Shown: positions 34,474 to 43,721, counted from the stretch's first letter. The stretch is 64,000 nucleotides of DNA from Clostridium sp. BJN0001 (GCF_022869825.1 NZ_CP094971.1:497501-561500), one strand, 5' to 3'. Made by a program: numbers and translations. Notes: generated by a model from the letters alone, not told the origin.

Positions 34474-34986
34474 ACGATAAGGGTCTTTTTGAAAAATTGG
34501 GATGGATAGTATTTATTTTGAAATTGAGTTGATATTAATAAATATATATTGATTATATAAATAATCAGGATTTTTTTCGAATTTAAATAATTAAGTAACA
34601 CTTTATTTAAAATGTATAAATATGATTTAGAGATGGAGACTTTCATGAAAGTACATATTGAATTAGTACATTAAAATTGTTGAAGATAATCAAGTTTACT
34701 ATTAAATATTACTTAACTTTAGAGACTGAAAATTTGAATTTTCATTTTTCTGTCTATAGTATAGATGGGAGGTTGAAGTTTATGAATAAAAAGTGTTTTA
34801 CATTTAATAATAGATTAAGAGTGAAAAAATCAAAAATATATTGAAGAGTTTGGTAGTTTTAGTGATGAAGAGTTATTAAAAAAGTAAATAATTTGGAATT
34901 ATTCTTATTAATTTACTATGGTTATTAACAATGAAAAATTGTTCCGACAACAATAATAAAATTTACTTAAATACAGAAGAAGATAA
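34474..34986. other. degenerate AT-rich stretch
   Basis: No intact gene. A ribosome site (GGGAGG) precedes a 20-codon frame at 34782 that stops early; a second piece reading EEFGSFSDEELLKK follows in another frame. These look like decayed gene pieces. Confidence 0.4.
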
Positions 34987-35523
34987 ATGATACAAGTCTA
35001 TAATAAAAATAGCAATAAACTAGAAATTCAAACAAGAATTCTACCATATGAAAAGTTTAAAAATGTTGATAATTTAAAATACTATTTAGAAAAAATGAAG
35101 TATAATTTAGCTTCATATTATTCAGGAGAAAAGCTTGTAAAAACAAAAAATGGAGATGAAATATATTTTGTAAATAGTTTATCAGATGAAAAAGATTCTT
35201 TGTTTGGAAGGAATGGAAGTATATATTTTATATCTGAATTGGGTGATTATGGGAAACTATATTATTCAATAAAGGAGGACTTGTTTAGTGATAATAAAGA
35301 GCCTTATGTAGAAATAATAGATATTGTGCCAATTAAAGTTAATATTGGAATAGGGAGTGAAGCTCTGAAATATTTAGAAGAAATAATAGTCGAGAATAAT
35401 GTAAAACAAATTAAAGGAGATTTGTCTCCTAATGAATTAAAGAATCATGGAGATAGATTAATTCATTTTTATCAAAAGAATGGATATGAAATTAGAGATA
35501 ATAAAATATATAAAAGTATTTAA
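34987..35523 (+). CDS. GNAT-family acetyltransferase-like protein
   Basis: The protein has 178 residues. The C-terminal half has the acetyl-CoA-binding type loop NIGIGSEALKYLEEIIVENN, then IKGDLSP and HFYQKNGYEI, a GNAT fold pattern. The N-terminal half (ILPYEKFKNVDNLKYYLEKM) is not recognised. The start codon has only a weak ribosome site (GAAGAAGAT). Substrate unknown. Confidence 0.55.
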   Translation: MIQVYNKNSNKLEIQTRILPYEKFKNVDNLKYYLEKMKYNLASYYSGEKLVKTKNGDEIYFVNSLSDEKDSLFGRNGSIYFISELGDYGKLYYSIKEDLFSDNKEPYVEIIDIVPIKVNIGIGSEALKYLEEIIVENNVKQIKGDLSPNELKNHGDRLIHFYQKNGYEIRDNKIYKSI

Positions 35524-35601
35524 ATTTTAATAAATAATTTAAATATATGAAATATTAAAAGCGTTGATTTTAATGGTACTCAAAATAAATATAATATCAA
35601 A

Positions 35602-35640
35602 AAAGAAGAATTCTATGGTAATTAGGATTCTTCTTTTTAT
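35602..35640 (+). terminator. terminator after the GNAT gene
   Basis: AAGAAGAATtCTA pairs with TAGgATTCTTCTT and is followed by TTTTAT. The rest of the 408-base gap to the ArsR gene shows only a small hairpin at 35704-35722 and the ars promoter. Confidence 0.7.
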
Positions 35641-35835
35641 TCTTTAGACCAGTTATAATCAAGTAAAATCTATGGATAACTTTTGAAAGTAATAGAAACA
35701 CACAGTCTGCGAAGCAGATTTTCTTGTTAATATTTTTAGTGAGAAGGTATCATCATAAGCTACTTAATTAAAGAATAAAAAACTTCTACTATTGTCACTA
35801 ACACAAAAATATAAATAAAAATTTAATTTTATAGG

Positions 35836-35892
35836 TTGACAAATCCAATATAAAAGAATAATATACTCATATACTCATACAAGTATATGAGT
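35836..35892 (+). promoter_or_regulatory. promoter and operator of the first ArsR operon
   Basis: TTGACA (35836-35841) and TAATAT are separated by 17 bases. The inverted repeat ACTCATATACT (35865-35875) and AGTATATGAGT (35882-35892), with a six-base spacer, starts close to the -10. A bound ArsR dimer would block the promoter, so the operon should be autoregulated. Confidence 0.7.
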
Positions 35893-35931
35893 GTTAAAAT
35901 TTAATAGATATTAACAAAAGGAAGTGTAAAA

Positions 35932-36294
35932 ATGTATAAACTTACAGATTTATTTAAGGTACTATCAGATGAAACAAGACTAAGGATTTTAGTATTGCTG
36001 TATAACAAGGAATTATGTGTTTGCCAACTGCAAGGCATATTAGAAGAAGAGTCACAACCTAAAATTTCAAAGCACTTAGCAAAACTTAGAGATATGGGTT
36101 TTGTAAAAGATGAAAGAAAAGAGAAATTTATATATTACTATTTGAATGATAATCAAATGTTAAAGGATATTTTAAAAGACATAATAGAAAATTCTAATGA
36201 GTATGAAGTAATAAAAGATGATCTAGGAAGATTAAAATACGCTGATGAAATTAAGGAAAGAAAAATGTGTGAAAATAGAAATAAAGAGGCGTAA
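35932..36294 (+). CDS. arsR: ArsR-family metalloid-responsive repressor
   Basis: The protein has 120 residues. The winged helix shows SDETRLRILVLLYNKELCVCQL with the ELCVC metal-thiolate motif of arsenite/antimonite sensors, then QPKISKHLAKLRDMGFVKDE as recognition helix. It should release its operator at 35865-35892 when trivalent arsenic binds. It heads an operon with the ArsP-type permease and a small redox protein. Confidence 0.92.
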   Translation: MYKLTDLFKVLSDETRLRILVLLYNKELCVCQLQGILEEESQPKISKHLAKLRDMGFVKDERKEKFIYYYLNDNQMLKDILKDIIENSNEYEVIKDDLGRLKYADEIKERKMCENRNKEA

Positions 36295-36328
36295 GCAATT
36301 AAACAAAGTAAGAAAGGAGTAATAAGTT

Positions 36329-37345
36329 ATGGAATTTATATTAATAATATTTGGATGGCTGAATGATCAATTATTAAAGATGACTTGGCTATCTAATTTA
36401 GTAAAAAAATTAGTTGAAAATGTTTTTGGTTTGCCAATTAATGAAAGGCTTGGAGGAAGTATTCACTTTTTTATATATGATACTGTAAAAATATTTATAT
36501 TGTTATCTGTACTTATTTTTATCATATCTTATATACAAAGTTATTTTCCACCCGAGAGAACAAGAAAAATTTTAGGTAATATAAAAGGTATAAAAGGAAA
36601 TATACTTGGAGCATTACTTGGGACAATCACTCCATTTTGTAGTTGTTCTAGTATTCCTATATTTATAGGCTTTACTTCAGCGGGATTGCCACTTGGAATA
36701 ACATTTTCCTTTTTAATTTCTTCACCACTTGTAGATTTAGCATCATTTCTTTTATTAATGTCTTTCTTTGGAGCAAAAATTGCAGCAGCTTATGTAATTG
36801 TAGGATTAATACTTGCAGTTATAGGTGGAACAATTATTGATAAATTAAAACTTGAAAAGTATGTAGAAGGCTATGTAAAAGAAATTGAAAATGTAGATGC
36901 AGAAATAATTGAATTAACTAGGGATGAAAGAATATCATATTCAAAAGATCAAGTAATGCAAATATTTAAAAAAGTATGGTTATATGTACTAATTGGAGTA
37001 GGAATAGGTGCAGCAATACACAATTGGATTCCGGAGTCCATAATTCAAAATGTTATTGGAGCAAACAATCCATTTTCAGTTCTTATAGCAACAGTAGTTG
37101 GAATACCAATGTATGCTGATATATTTGGAACACTTCCAATTGCAGAAGCGTTATTTGGAAAAGGTGTAGGAATAGGTACAGTACTTTCATTTATGATGGC
37201 AGTAACAGCCCTTTCTCTTCCATCAATAATAATGTTAAGTAAAGTAGTTAAAACTAAATTATTAGCAATATTTGTTGCTATTGTATCAGCAGGAATATTA
37301 ATAATTGGATATTTATTTAATGCTTTTGGATTTTTATTTATGTAA
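36329..37345 (+). CDS. ArsP-type permease (DUF318/COG0701)
   Basis: The protein has 338 residues with about eight membrane segments. The family motif TITPFCSCSSIPIFIGF followed by LISSPLVDLASFLLLM is present, and the second half has NPFSVLIATVVGIPMYADIFG. Members export trivalent organoarsenicals (ArsP) or have unknown thiol-metal roles. The vicinal CSC cysteines suit metalloid binding. It follows ArsR and precedes a thioredoxin-like protein, a common arrangement in anaerobes. Confidence 0.88.
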   Translation: MEFILIIFGWLNDQLLKMTWLSNLVKKLVENVFGLPINERLGGSIHFFIYDTVKIFILLSVLIFIISYIQSYFPPERTRKILGNIKGIKGNILGALLGTITPFCSCSSIPIFIGFTSAGLPLGITFSFLISSPLVDLASFLLLMSFFGAKIAAAYVIVGLILAVIGGTIIDKLKLEKYVEGYVKEIENVDAEIIELTRDERISYSKDQVMQIFKKVWLYVLIGVGIGAAIHNWIPESIIQNVIGANNPFSVLIATVVGIPMYADIFGTLPIAEALFGKGVGIGTVLSFMMAVTALSLPSIIMLSKVVKTKLLAIFVAIVSAGILIIGYLFNAFGFLFM

Positions 37346-37397
37346 GTCTAAAGAAGCATAATTTAAATAAAAAATATAAAAGAGGAGTTTGATAAAA

Positions 37398-37625
37398 ATG
37401 ATAATAAAAATATTAGGAACAGGATGTTCAAATTGTAAAAGATTAGAAGAAAATGCTAAAAAGGCAGTAGAAGAGTTAGGTCTAGATGCTACAATTGAAA
37501 AAGTTACAGATATTAAGGATATTATGAAATATGGAATTATGAAGACACCAGGTCTTGTAGTAGATGAAAAAGTTAAAGTTTTTGGAAGAGTTCCAACAGC
37601 GGAAGAAATTAAAAAATATCTATAA
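37398..37625 (+). CDS. small thioredoxin-fold redox-active disulfide protein
   Basis: The protein has 75 residues. The active site is GTGCSNCKRLEEN (Cys10, Cys13), near the N terminus as in the TIGR00412/redox-active disulfide 2 family. GIMKTPGLVVDEKVKVFGRVP contains the cis-Pro loop. The ATG at 37398 with AGAGGAG upstream is preferred over the TTG at 37389. It probably serves as a thiol partner of the ArsP-like permease; the client is inferred. Confidence 0.85.
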   Translation: MIIKILGTGCSNCKRLEENAKKAVEELGLDATIEKVTDIKDIMKYGIMKTPGLVVDEKVKVFGRVPTAEEIKKYL

Positions 37626-37639
37626 TCTAAAAAAGGTAG

Positions 37640-37684
37640 GGGCTATCTCAAAAGATTAAAATGTAACTTTGAGATAGTCCTTTA
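37640..37684 (+). terminator. terminator of the first ars operon
   Basis: GGCTATCTCAAA and TTTGAGATAGTCC form a stem of 12-13 bp with one G-U, followed by TTTAT. Confidence 0.75.
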
Positions 37685-37810
37685 TAATATATTTTTAACT
37701 CAAAATATAAATAAAATACTTGATAAAACATGTAGAGTATATCTATGGAAAATAGCATTATAAAACATGGAACTTTACAAAAGATTAAAAAAAGGAAGGA
37801 AAATTTTAAT

Positions 37811-38977
37811 ATGGAAAAAAAGAATATAAATAAAAACAGTATTATTTTGTTATTAGGTTTGGCAGGATTTATAGTTATGGCAGATAACTGGGTGGTATCA
37901 CCTATACTACCTGCCGTAGCTGAAAATTTAAACATTGATATAGCGAAAGCCGGGTTGCTTGTTACTGCATATATGATTCCCTTTGGGATATTTCAAATAA
38001 TATTTGGACCGCTTGCAGATAGATACGGTAAAAAACAAGTTATAACTTTTTCTATAATTATGTTTACAATTGCAACTGGTCTATGTGCATTAGGATCTTC
38101 ACTGACTAATCTAGCAATCTATAGAGCACTTACAGGAATTTTTGCAGCTTCAGTAATGCCAATTTCCCTTGCACTTATTGGTGATATATTTCCTATGGAA
38201 GAAAGGCAACAAGCTATTGGAACATTTATGGGGATATCATTTTTAGGTCAAGGTTTAAGTATGGCCATAGGAGGAACAATAGCATACTTCTTAAATTGGA
38301 GAGGTGTATTTATAGCATATGCAGTTCTTTCATTAATACCAACTATACTTTTAATAGCTAATTATAAAAAACTACCATCAGAAAAAAATCCCAATAGTGA
38401 AATATTAAAACCATATATTAGACTTTTATCTAATTCAAAGAGCTTATTTACATATTTAATAGTTTTGCTTGAAGGAATATTTATAGTAGGGAGCTTTTCA
38501 TATACAGGTTCGTATATAGCTAAAACATATAATTTTAATTATTTTAGCATAGGTATGATATTAACTGCTTTTGGAATAATGTCTGTTATTGGAGGAAGAT
38601 TAAGTGGAAAACTAGCTAATAAATTTGGTAAGAAGAAGGTTTTAAGTTTTGGACTACTATCTGCTTCAATTGCAGATATGATAATTTTCTATTTTGGTAG
38701 TAATATTTACTTGCTTATTTTAGGAGTATCACTACTTGGATTAGGATTTATTTTAACACATTCAACGCTGCTTACAAGAGCAACAGGATTTGCACAAAAG
38801 GCAAGAGGAGCAGCAATGTCATTGGTTGCATTTTGCTTCATGGGTGGCGGTGGAGTTGGAACTGCCATTGGTGGAAAAATAATTATAGCATACTCTTTAA
38901 ATAGTTTATTTATAATATATGGGCTTGCTTTAATTGTAACTCTAATATTGAGTTTTTTATTAATACGAGATGTATAA
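37811..38977 (+). CDS. MFS transporter (drug/H+ antiporter-like)
   Basis: The protein has about 388 residues from ATG 37811 (AAGGAAGG upstream) and twelve hydrophobic segments. The MFS loop motif GPLADRYGKKQVI is intact after segment 2, and a related GKLANKFGKKKVL follows segment 8. PISLALIGDIFPMEERQQAIG is typical of the DHA1 group. The substrate is unknown; its position between metalloid genes suggests a resistance or arsenical role. Confidence 0.82.
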   Translation: MEKKNINKNSIILLLGLAGFIVMADNWVVSPILPAVAENLNIDIAKAGLLVTAYMIPFGIFQIIFGPLADRYGKKQVITFSIIMFTIATGLCALGSSLTNLAIYRALTGIFAASVMPISLALIGDIFPMEERQQAIGTFMGISFLGQGLSMAIGGTIAYFLNWRGVFIAYAVLSLIPTILLIANYKKLPSEKNPNSEILKPYIRLLSNSKSLFTYLIVLLEGIFIVGSFSYTGSYIAKTYNFNYFSIGMILTAFGIMSVIGGRLSGKLANKFGKKKVLSFGLLSASIADMIIFYFGSNIYLLILGVSLLGLGFILTHSTLLTRATGFAQKARGAAMSLVAFCFMGGGGVGTAIGGKIIIAYSLNSLFIIYGLALIVTLILSFLLIRDV

Positions 38978-39005
38978 GATTTATTGAAAATCGGAGGTGA
39001 AAATT

Positions 39006-39926
39006 ATGTCAAATCATAATCATAATCATAGCCATTCACATGATGTAAGTAATGTAAAAACTAGTAATCTTATTATAACAATGATCTTAAATCTTGCTAT
39101 AACAGTAGCAGAAGTTATAGGTGGAATATATTCAGGAAGTTTGTCTTTGCTGTCTGATGCACTTCATAGTTTTAGTGATATGTTGGCTATTGTAGTAAGT
39201 TATTTTGCAATTAAGATATCAGAAAAAAGCAATGATGAAAAAAGAACTTTTGGTTATAAACGTTCTACAATAATTGCAGCATTAATTAATTCTACAGTTT
39301 TAATTGTTATTTCATTATTTCTTTTTAAAGAAGCATATTTTAAATTTATAACGCCAGAAAAAATAAATGGTGTAATAGTTATATGGGTAGCACTAATAGG
39401 TCTTATTGCAAATGCTTTAGGAGCATATTTACTTAGCAAAGGTTCAAAGGAAGATATAAATATGAAATCTACATATCTTCACCTTATAAGTGATGCATTA
39501 TCTTCAGTTGGAGTAGTTATATGTGGAATAATTATTTATTATTTTAATATTTATTGGGTTGATCCACTTATTACTATACTTGTAGCAATATATGTGCTTA
39601 AAGAAAGTTATGAAATACTAAAACAAGCAATTAATATTTTGATGCAGGGAGTTCCGGAAAATATAAATATAAATGAACTTGCTCACGAACTTGAAGAAAT
39701 AGAAGGGATAAAAAATGTTCATCATGTACATATATGGGGATTAAATGATAGTAATATATTTTTTGAATGTCATGTTAACTTGAAACAAGATATATTAGTA
39801 AGCGAAACAACAAGTATTTATGAAGATATTGAACATGAATTAAAAGAGCATTTTGGAATTAAGCATATTACAATTCAGTTTGAATATAACTGTTGCGATA
39901 ATACTGGAATAGTTGAAAATGAATAA
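39006..39926 (+). CDS. cation diffusion facilitator (zinc/cobalt efflux)
   Basis: The protein has 306 residues. The N terminus is His-rich (MSNHNHNHSHSHD). Six membrane segments include SLLSDALHSFSDMLAIVVSY (HxxxD site of segment 2) and HLISDALSSVGVVI (HxxxD of segment 5). The C-terminal domain has HHVHIWGLNDSN. It exports Zn2+ or a similar ion using protons. The ATG at 39006 follows CGGAGGTGA. It lies 19 bases before a split permease, suggesting one operon. Confidence 0.92.
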   Translation: MSNHNHNHSHSHDVSNVKTSNLIITMILNLAITVAEVIGGIYSGSLSLLSDALHSFSDMLAIVVSYFAIKISEKSNDEKRTFGYKRSTIIAALINSTVLIVISLFLFKEAYFKFITPEKINGVIVIWVALIGLIANALGAYLLSKGSKEDINMKSTYLHLISDALSSVGVVICGIIIYYFNIYWVDPLITILVAIYVLKESYEILKQAINILMQGVPENININELAHELEEIEGIKNVHHVHIWGLNDSNIFFECHVNLKQDILVSETTSIYEDIEHELKEHFGIKHITIQFEYNCCDNTGIVENE

Positions 39927-39944
39927 AAGAGGAAGTGATATTAA

Positions 39945-40430
39945 ATGAGTAATTATATTTTATATGGAATGACAATAATTTTATTTATTATTTCATTTTA
40001 TAAAGATAAGAAAAAAACTAAAATGGCACTTAAAAAAGCGTGGAAGTCATTTGAAAATATTTTACCTGAGTTTTTAGGAGTTATAATGCTTGTAGGTGTA
40101 TTATTAGCTGTATTAGATGCAGAGGTAATATCAAAAATTATTGGAAGTAATTCTGGATGGTTTGGAGTTATAGCTGCAGCATTAGTTGGTGCAATAACAT
40201 TAATACCTGGATTTGTAGCTTTTCCAACAGCAGCAATGCTTGTACAAAATGGAGCAGGAATTATGCAAATAGCAGCTTTCTTATCAACTTTAATGATGGT
40301 AGGGATTGTTACTATGCCAGTTGAAATAAAATATTTTGGCAAGAAATTAACTATTTTAAGAAATGTATTTGCATTTATATTTTCATTCTTAGTTGCATTT
40401 ATTATTGGAAAGGTGGTTAGTGGAATATGA
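39945..40430 (+). CDS. half-size permease, first subunit (COG0701-like)
   Basis: The protein has 161 residues with about four membrane segments. ENILPEFLGVIMLVGVLLAV and GAITLIPGFVAFPTAAMLVQ resemble one half of ArsP-type permeases. The CSCSS motif of full-length members is absent. The stop overlaps the start of the next gene by four bases (ATGA), so the two halves are translationally coupled and probably form a heteromer. Confidence 0.75.
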   Translation: MSNYILYGMTIILFIISFYKDKKKTKMALKKAWKSFENILPEFLGVIMLVGVLLAVLDAEVISKIIGSNSGWFGVIAAALVGAITLIPGFVAFPTAAMLVQNGAGIMQIAAFLSTLMMVGIVTMPVEIKYFGKKLTILRNVFAFIFSFLVAFIIGKVVSGI

Positions 40431-40960
40431 AGAATTTAATTAAGAAATATAGATTTTTTCTTGGAACAATAATTATTGTAGGAATTATCACTATGATTAA
40501 TAAAGAATTAGGACTTAAATCTTTAGGTATTGCAGGTTTTAGTTTTAAAGAAATGGCATTAGTTATACCACCAGTTTTTATGCTACTCGGATTACTTGAT
40601 GTATGGGTTCCAAAAGAAATTATGATCAAATACATGGGAGAAGGATCTGGAATCAAAGGGATTATATTATCTATAATCATAGGATCAGCAGCGGCAGGAC
40701 CACTTTATGGAGCATTTCCAGTTGCAGCAGTTTTTATGAAAAAAGGAGTGAAGTTTACCAATATTCTTATATTTATAGGAGCCTGGTCTACTACGAAAAT
40801 TCCAATGTTACTATTTGAAATGTCAGCACTTGGAAATACCTTTGCAATAACTAGATTATTAATTGATATTCCAGGAATCATAATAATTGCTTATATATTA
40901 GCAGCATTTGCGTCTAAAGATGAGATTGAGAAACTTTACAAGAATGCAGAAAAGCTATAA
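40427..40960 (+). CDS. half-size permease, second subunit (COG0701-like)
   Basis: The protein has 177 residues. LLGLLDVWVPKEIMIKYMGE and GSAAAGPLYGAFPVAAVFMK parallel the first subunit, and AWSTTKIPMLLFEMSALG follows. Gene pairs of this type occur in many anaerobes next to metalloid genes; the transported compound is not known. Confidence 0.75.
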   Translation: MKNLIKKYRFFLGTIIIVGIITMINKELGLKSLGIAGFSFKEMALVIPPVFMLLGLLDVWVPKEIMIKYMGEGSGIKGIILSIIIGSAAAGPLYGAFPVAAVFMKKGVKFTNILIFIGAWSTTKIPMLLFEMSALGNTFAITRLLIDIPGIIIIAYILAAFASKDEIEKLYKNAEKL

Positions 40961-41227
40961 AGTATCTAAAAAATAAAGATTATATTTTTCCACAAATAAA
41001 TAGGAGTCAATATTATGGTGAATTATCGTAAAGTTGCATCTGTAGATGGAATTATATGTTAGCAATTAATTATATAATTAAGAGATGAAGATATAGAGAA
41101 AATAAATGAATTAGTAAAAAATAAAGGGGTACATGCACATCTCTTCATTGTTCGGATTCATGGTTGATCTTGATAAAAAGAAAGAACAAGTTATTAAATG
41201 AAATAAAGGGATGCACGCATCCCTTTA
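40961..41227. other. degenerate stretch ending in a terminator-like hairpin
   Basis: Two short broken frames (MVNYRKVASVDGIIC; then RDEDIEKINELVKNKGVHAH) show no complete gene. AAAGGGATGC-AC-GCATCCCTTT at 41205-41226 is a perfect hairpin and could terminate the permease operon. Confidence 0.45.
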
Positions 41228-41245
41228 TAGTTTTACAACAAATTT

Positions 41246-41498
41246 TTACTTTGATATTATCTTATCAAAATTCATACATATTTCTTCTGCAACTTTATCT
41301 ACCATTTTATAGTGTTCTTCAGTTAAATCTTTAGTTGAAACAGTTTTATTAAGTGCAACATCTTCACCTAATATGTCTGAAACTACAACAGTAGCACTTA
41401 TGTCACCACTATATTTTTCTGTAGCTCTTTTAGTACACTATTTAGAACAGCCATCTACTGCAATTACAGGATAACACTCCAACTTTTGAATCTGCCAT
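41246..41498 (-). pseudogene. DGC-domain putative zinc-binding protein, broken
   Basis: Read on the minus strand the start is MADSKVGVLSC. After a frame change it continues VIAVDGCSK, then an in-frame TAG, then CTKRATEKYSGDISATVVV and a tail ending NFDKIISK. VDGC-SK-x-C is the hallmark of DGC-domain proteins. The frameshift and stop show decay. This family often accompanies metalloid or redox genes, which fits the island. Confidence 0.65.
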
Positions 41499-41499
41499 A

Positions 41500-41882
41500 T
41501 TATTTGTCCTCCTTTAATATTTCATCAACAGTTGCACAAATTTTCTCACATAACTCATCTACAATTTTCCAGCCATCATCGGTAAGTGATGTAGCAGTAC
41601 CTGCATCCACACCTCTGTGTTTTCTAATTTCATCAACGGTTCTGTACTCGATTCTTCAATAAATGAAAGGTGAGCAAGAAGTTTTCCTCCAATAACATCA
41701 CCAGCAGCATAAACTCCATTTATGTTAGTTTCCATATTTTTATTTACTACAATGGAACCATTTTCAATGGCAAGTCCTAAATTTATAAATGCTTCTGAAT
41801 CAGAATTAAGTTTTCTTCCAATGGCAACTAAAATTTTTTCACATTGCAGAAAAGATTCTTTATAAAATATTGACTCTTGCAA
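41500..41882 (-). pseudogene. mosaic remnant: FAD/NAD oxidoreductase joined to a DGC-protein tail
   Basis: On the minus strand the first part reads CEKILVAIGRKLNSDSEA and VYAAGDVIGGKLLAHLS, the FAD-binding C-terminal region of a dihydrolipoamide dehydrogenase-type enzyme. The frame then breaks, and the last part reads KHRGVDAGTATSLTDDGWKI, a tail typical of a DGC-domain protein. Two unrelated genes have been joined by deletion, so neither is functional. Confidence 0.65.
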
Positions 41883-42136
41883 ATAAGAAGTGTAATATAT
41901 TTACATGGATATATATGCATATGCGAATATGGATGTATTAAGGAGCGGGAGGTTATGAAATTAGGAATTTTACCATATAATGGAGATTGCAATACTGGGG
42001 GATGACAGGAGAAGTAACTTTAGAGTTTGTAGACAATGAAAAAATAAGAATTATAAAGACGAAACTAATATTGAAAATGTTGAAGAAACAGTTAAGGAGA
42101 AAATTGATAATTACTTTAGGGGGGAGAATAGAATAA
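41883..42136 (+). promoter_or_regulatory. upstream region of the second ArsR gene
   Basis: CATAT-GCGA-ATATG within TGCATATGCGAATATGGATG (about 41914-41936) is a small inverted repeat with further ATATG units, plausible as an ArsR operator. A ribosome site GGAGCGGGAGG and ATG at 41955 open a frame that stops after 16 codons. This is the relic of a first gene of the operon. Confidence 0.4.
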
Positions 42137-42484
42137 ATGAACAATCTTATGAATTTTTTTAATGCACTATCAGATGAAACAAGATTAAGAATTATTATGC
42201 TCATATATAATAAAGAGCTATGTGTATGTGAAATGTGTGGAATACTGGAATTACCACAGCCAAAGGTATCAAGACATCTCTCAAAGCTTAGAGACATGGG
42301 GCTTGTTAGAGATGAAAGACAAAATCAGTGGATATTCTATTATTTAAATATTGAAGATGAACAAATGTTAAATTTTATAAAGGATATTAACGACAATAGT
42401 TTAAAGTATGATGTTATTTATAATGATGTAGAAAAGTTAAGAAAAAAGATTTCTACTAATAAGATGTGTGGAAGAAATAAATAA
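42137..42484 (+). CDS. arsR: ArsR-family metalloid-responsive repressor, second copy
   Basis: The protein has 115 residues. SDETRLRIIMLIYNKELCVCEM holds the ELCVC sensor motif, and PQPKVSRHLSKLRDMGLVRDE the recognition helix. It resembles the ArsR at 35932 closely but differs in the C-terminal tail, which keeps a single Cys (KMCGRNK). The start follows GGGGGGAGAA. It precedes broken and intact redox genes. Confidence 0.92.
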   Translation: MNNLMNFFNALSDETRLRIIMLIYNKELCVCEMCGILELPQPKVSRHLSKLRDMGLVRDERQNQWIFYYLNIEDEQMLNFIKDINDNSLKYDVIYNDVEKLRKKISTNKMCGRNK

Positions 42485-42501
42485 AAATGAGGGCTAATAA
42501 T

Positions 42502-42626
42502 GATAAATTTAAATGAAATTTCAACAAAAATGAAAGATATTTTAAATTAAAAAAGGGAACCAGTTGGAGTAAATTTTGTAAAAGCATCAGATTCGGAGAT
42601 TTTTCAAGCTACGTGTGTTGATAGAA
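42502..42626 (+). pseudogene. DUF169-like fragment
   Basis: A frame begins MINLNEISTKMKDILN, meets a stop and continues KREPVGVNFVKASDSEIFQA, matching the start of DUF169 proteins, often found near metalloid genes. The rest of the gene is gone. A hairpin AGGGTTAAT/ATTAACCCT follows at 42626-42650. Confidence 0.5.
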
Positions 42627-42679
42627 GGGTTAATAAATATGATTAACCCTAGAATATTAAATTTTTAGGAGTGATTTAT

Positions 42680-42940
42680 GTGTCAAAAAGTTGGTATCCA
42701 GTAATAAACTATGAATTATGTTTAGAATGTGGAGCTTGTGTAAACAAGTGTGGTCATGGAGTATATGACAAAAGTAAATATCCATCTCCCCAAATTATAA
42801 ATACTGATGGATGCATACAAGGATGTAAAGGTTGTGGAAACCTTTGCCCAAGTGGAGCTATAGAGTATGTTGGAGATGTAGGAGAGAAAAGTGATTGCGG
42901 ATGTTGCTGCGGTGGGGACGATTCTGGGGATTGTTGCTAA
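42680..42940 (+). CDS. ferredoxin-like protein with two cluster motifs and Cys-rich tail
   Basis: The protein has 86 residues. CLECGACVNKC and CIQGCKGCGNLCP are Cys motifs for two [4Fe-4S]-type clusters, the second with unusual spacing. The C terminus, SDCGCCCGGDDSGDCC, adds six Cys and resembles a metal-binding tail. The GTG at 42680 is chosen because TAGGAG lies 8 bases before it. It follows ArsR and precedes thioredoxin and CcdA, so electron transfer or metal handling is likely. Confidence 0.8.
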   Translation: MSKSWYPVINYELCLECGACVNKCGHGVYDKSKYPSPQIINTDGCIQGCKGCGNLCPSGAIEYVGDVGEKSDCGCCCGGDDSGDCC

Positions 42941-42988
42941 TACTTAAGTATGGAGAAATTTATATTTAGAATAAATAATTGATTGAGC

Positions 42989-43029
42989 TGATAAGGCAGT
43001 AAGGCATGAGAAGTTACTTTACTGCCTTA
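42989..43029 (+). terminator. terminator-like hairpin after the ferredoxin gene
   Basis: TAAGGCAGTAA pairs with TTTACTGCCTTA around an 18-base loop. There is no strong T-run, so it may be a weak terminator or processing site. Confidence 0.5.
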
Positions 43030-43064
43030 ACACTAGCAGATTATAAAAGAGGAAGTGATAAAAT

Positions 43065-43721
43065 ATGTCATTACTAAATAAAGAGGGATCTTATTTTACT
43101 AAAAAAAATATTCTTAAAGGCATGATTGTAATTGTAATTATTGGTGCAATTGCAGGTATAGGATATATAAAAAATAACACTTTAAATAATGATAAGCTGG
43201 CAGATAGTGCAGGAAGTGTATTAAATGAAGGGGATAATTCTAATTCAGAAATTAAAAGTGACTCAGAAAATGTAAGTGAAAATAAAGCTGAGAGTTCAAA
43301 AGACTTTAGTTCAGGGGTTGCAAGTAAATTTGATTTAGAGGCTACTAATAATTTTAATCTTAATGAATTGAAATCATATAGACTGCCTATGATTATTGAT
43401 TTTGGATCAGATACATGTATACCATGTAGGGAAATGGCACCTACATTAAAAGCGCTTAATCAAGAATTAAATGGAAAAGCTATAGTTAAGTTTGTAGATG
43501 TGTCGAAGAATGCAGATGCTGCAAAAAATTTACCATTAAAAGTTATACCAACACAATTTTTCTTTGATAAGAATGGAAAACCTTATGTTCCCAAAGATAC
43601 TCAAAGTGGATTTACAATGTATAGCGACAAAGCCACAGGAGAACATCTATTTACAGTACATGAAGGTGGAATGGATAAAGATTCAATACTAAAAGTATTA
43701 AAGGAGATTGGATTAGAATGA
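43065..43721 (+). CDS. membrane-anchored thioredoxin-like protein (TlpA type)
   Basis: The protein has 218 residues. A membrane anchor (residues 18-35) is followed by a Ser/Glu-rich linker to about residue 95, then a thioredoxin domain with DTCIPCREMAP (Cys118, Cys121) and the cis-Pro loop KVIPTQFFF. An extra loop with PKDTQSGFTMYSDKATGEH precedes the last helix. The active site faces outside and would get electrons from CcdA encoded next, whose start overlaps this stop by four bases. Confidence 0.88.
   Translation: MSLLNKEGSYFTKKNILKGMIVIVIIGAIAGIGYIKNNTLNNDKLADSAGSVLNEGDNSNSEIKSDSENVSENKAESSKDFSSGVASKFDLEATNNFNLNELKSYRLPMIIDFGSDTCIPCREMAPTLKALNQELNGKAIVKFVDVSKNADAAKNLPLKVIPTQFFFDKNGKPYVPKDTQSGFTMYSDKATGEHLFTVHEGGMDKDSILKVLKEIGLE

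Noticed and set aside
41246..41498. In-frame TAG after VDGCSK as a pyrrolysine codon
   Set aside because: The same gene has a frameshift and the neighbours are decayed; no pyrrolysine genes are seen. A pseudogene is simpler.
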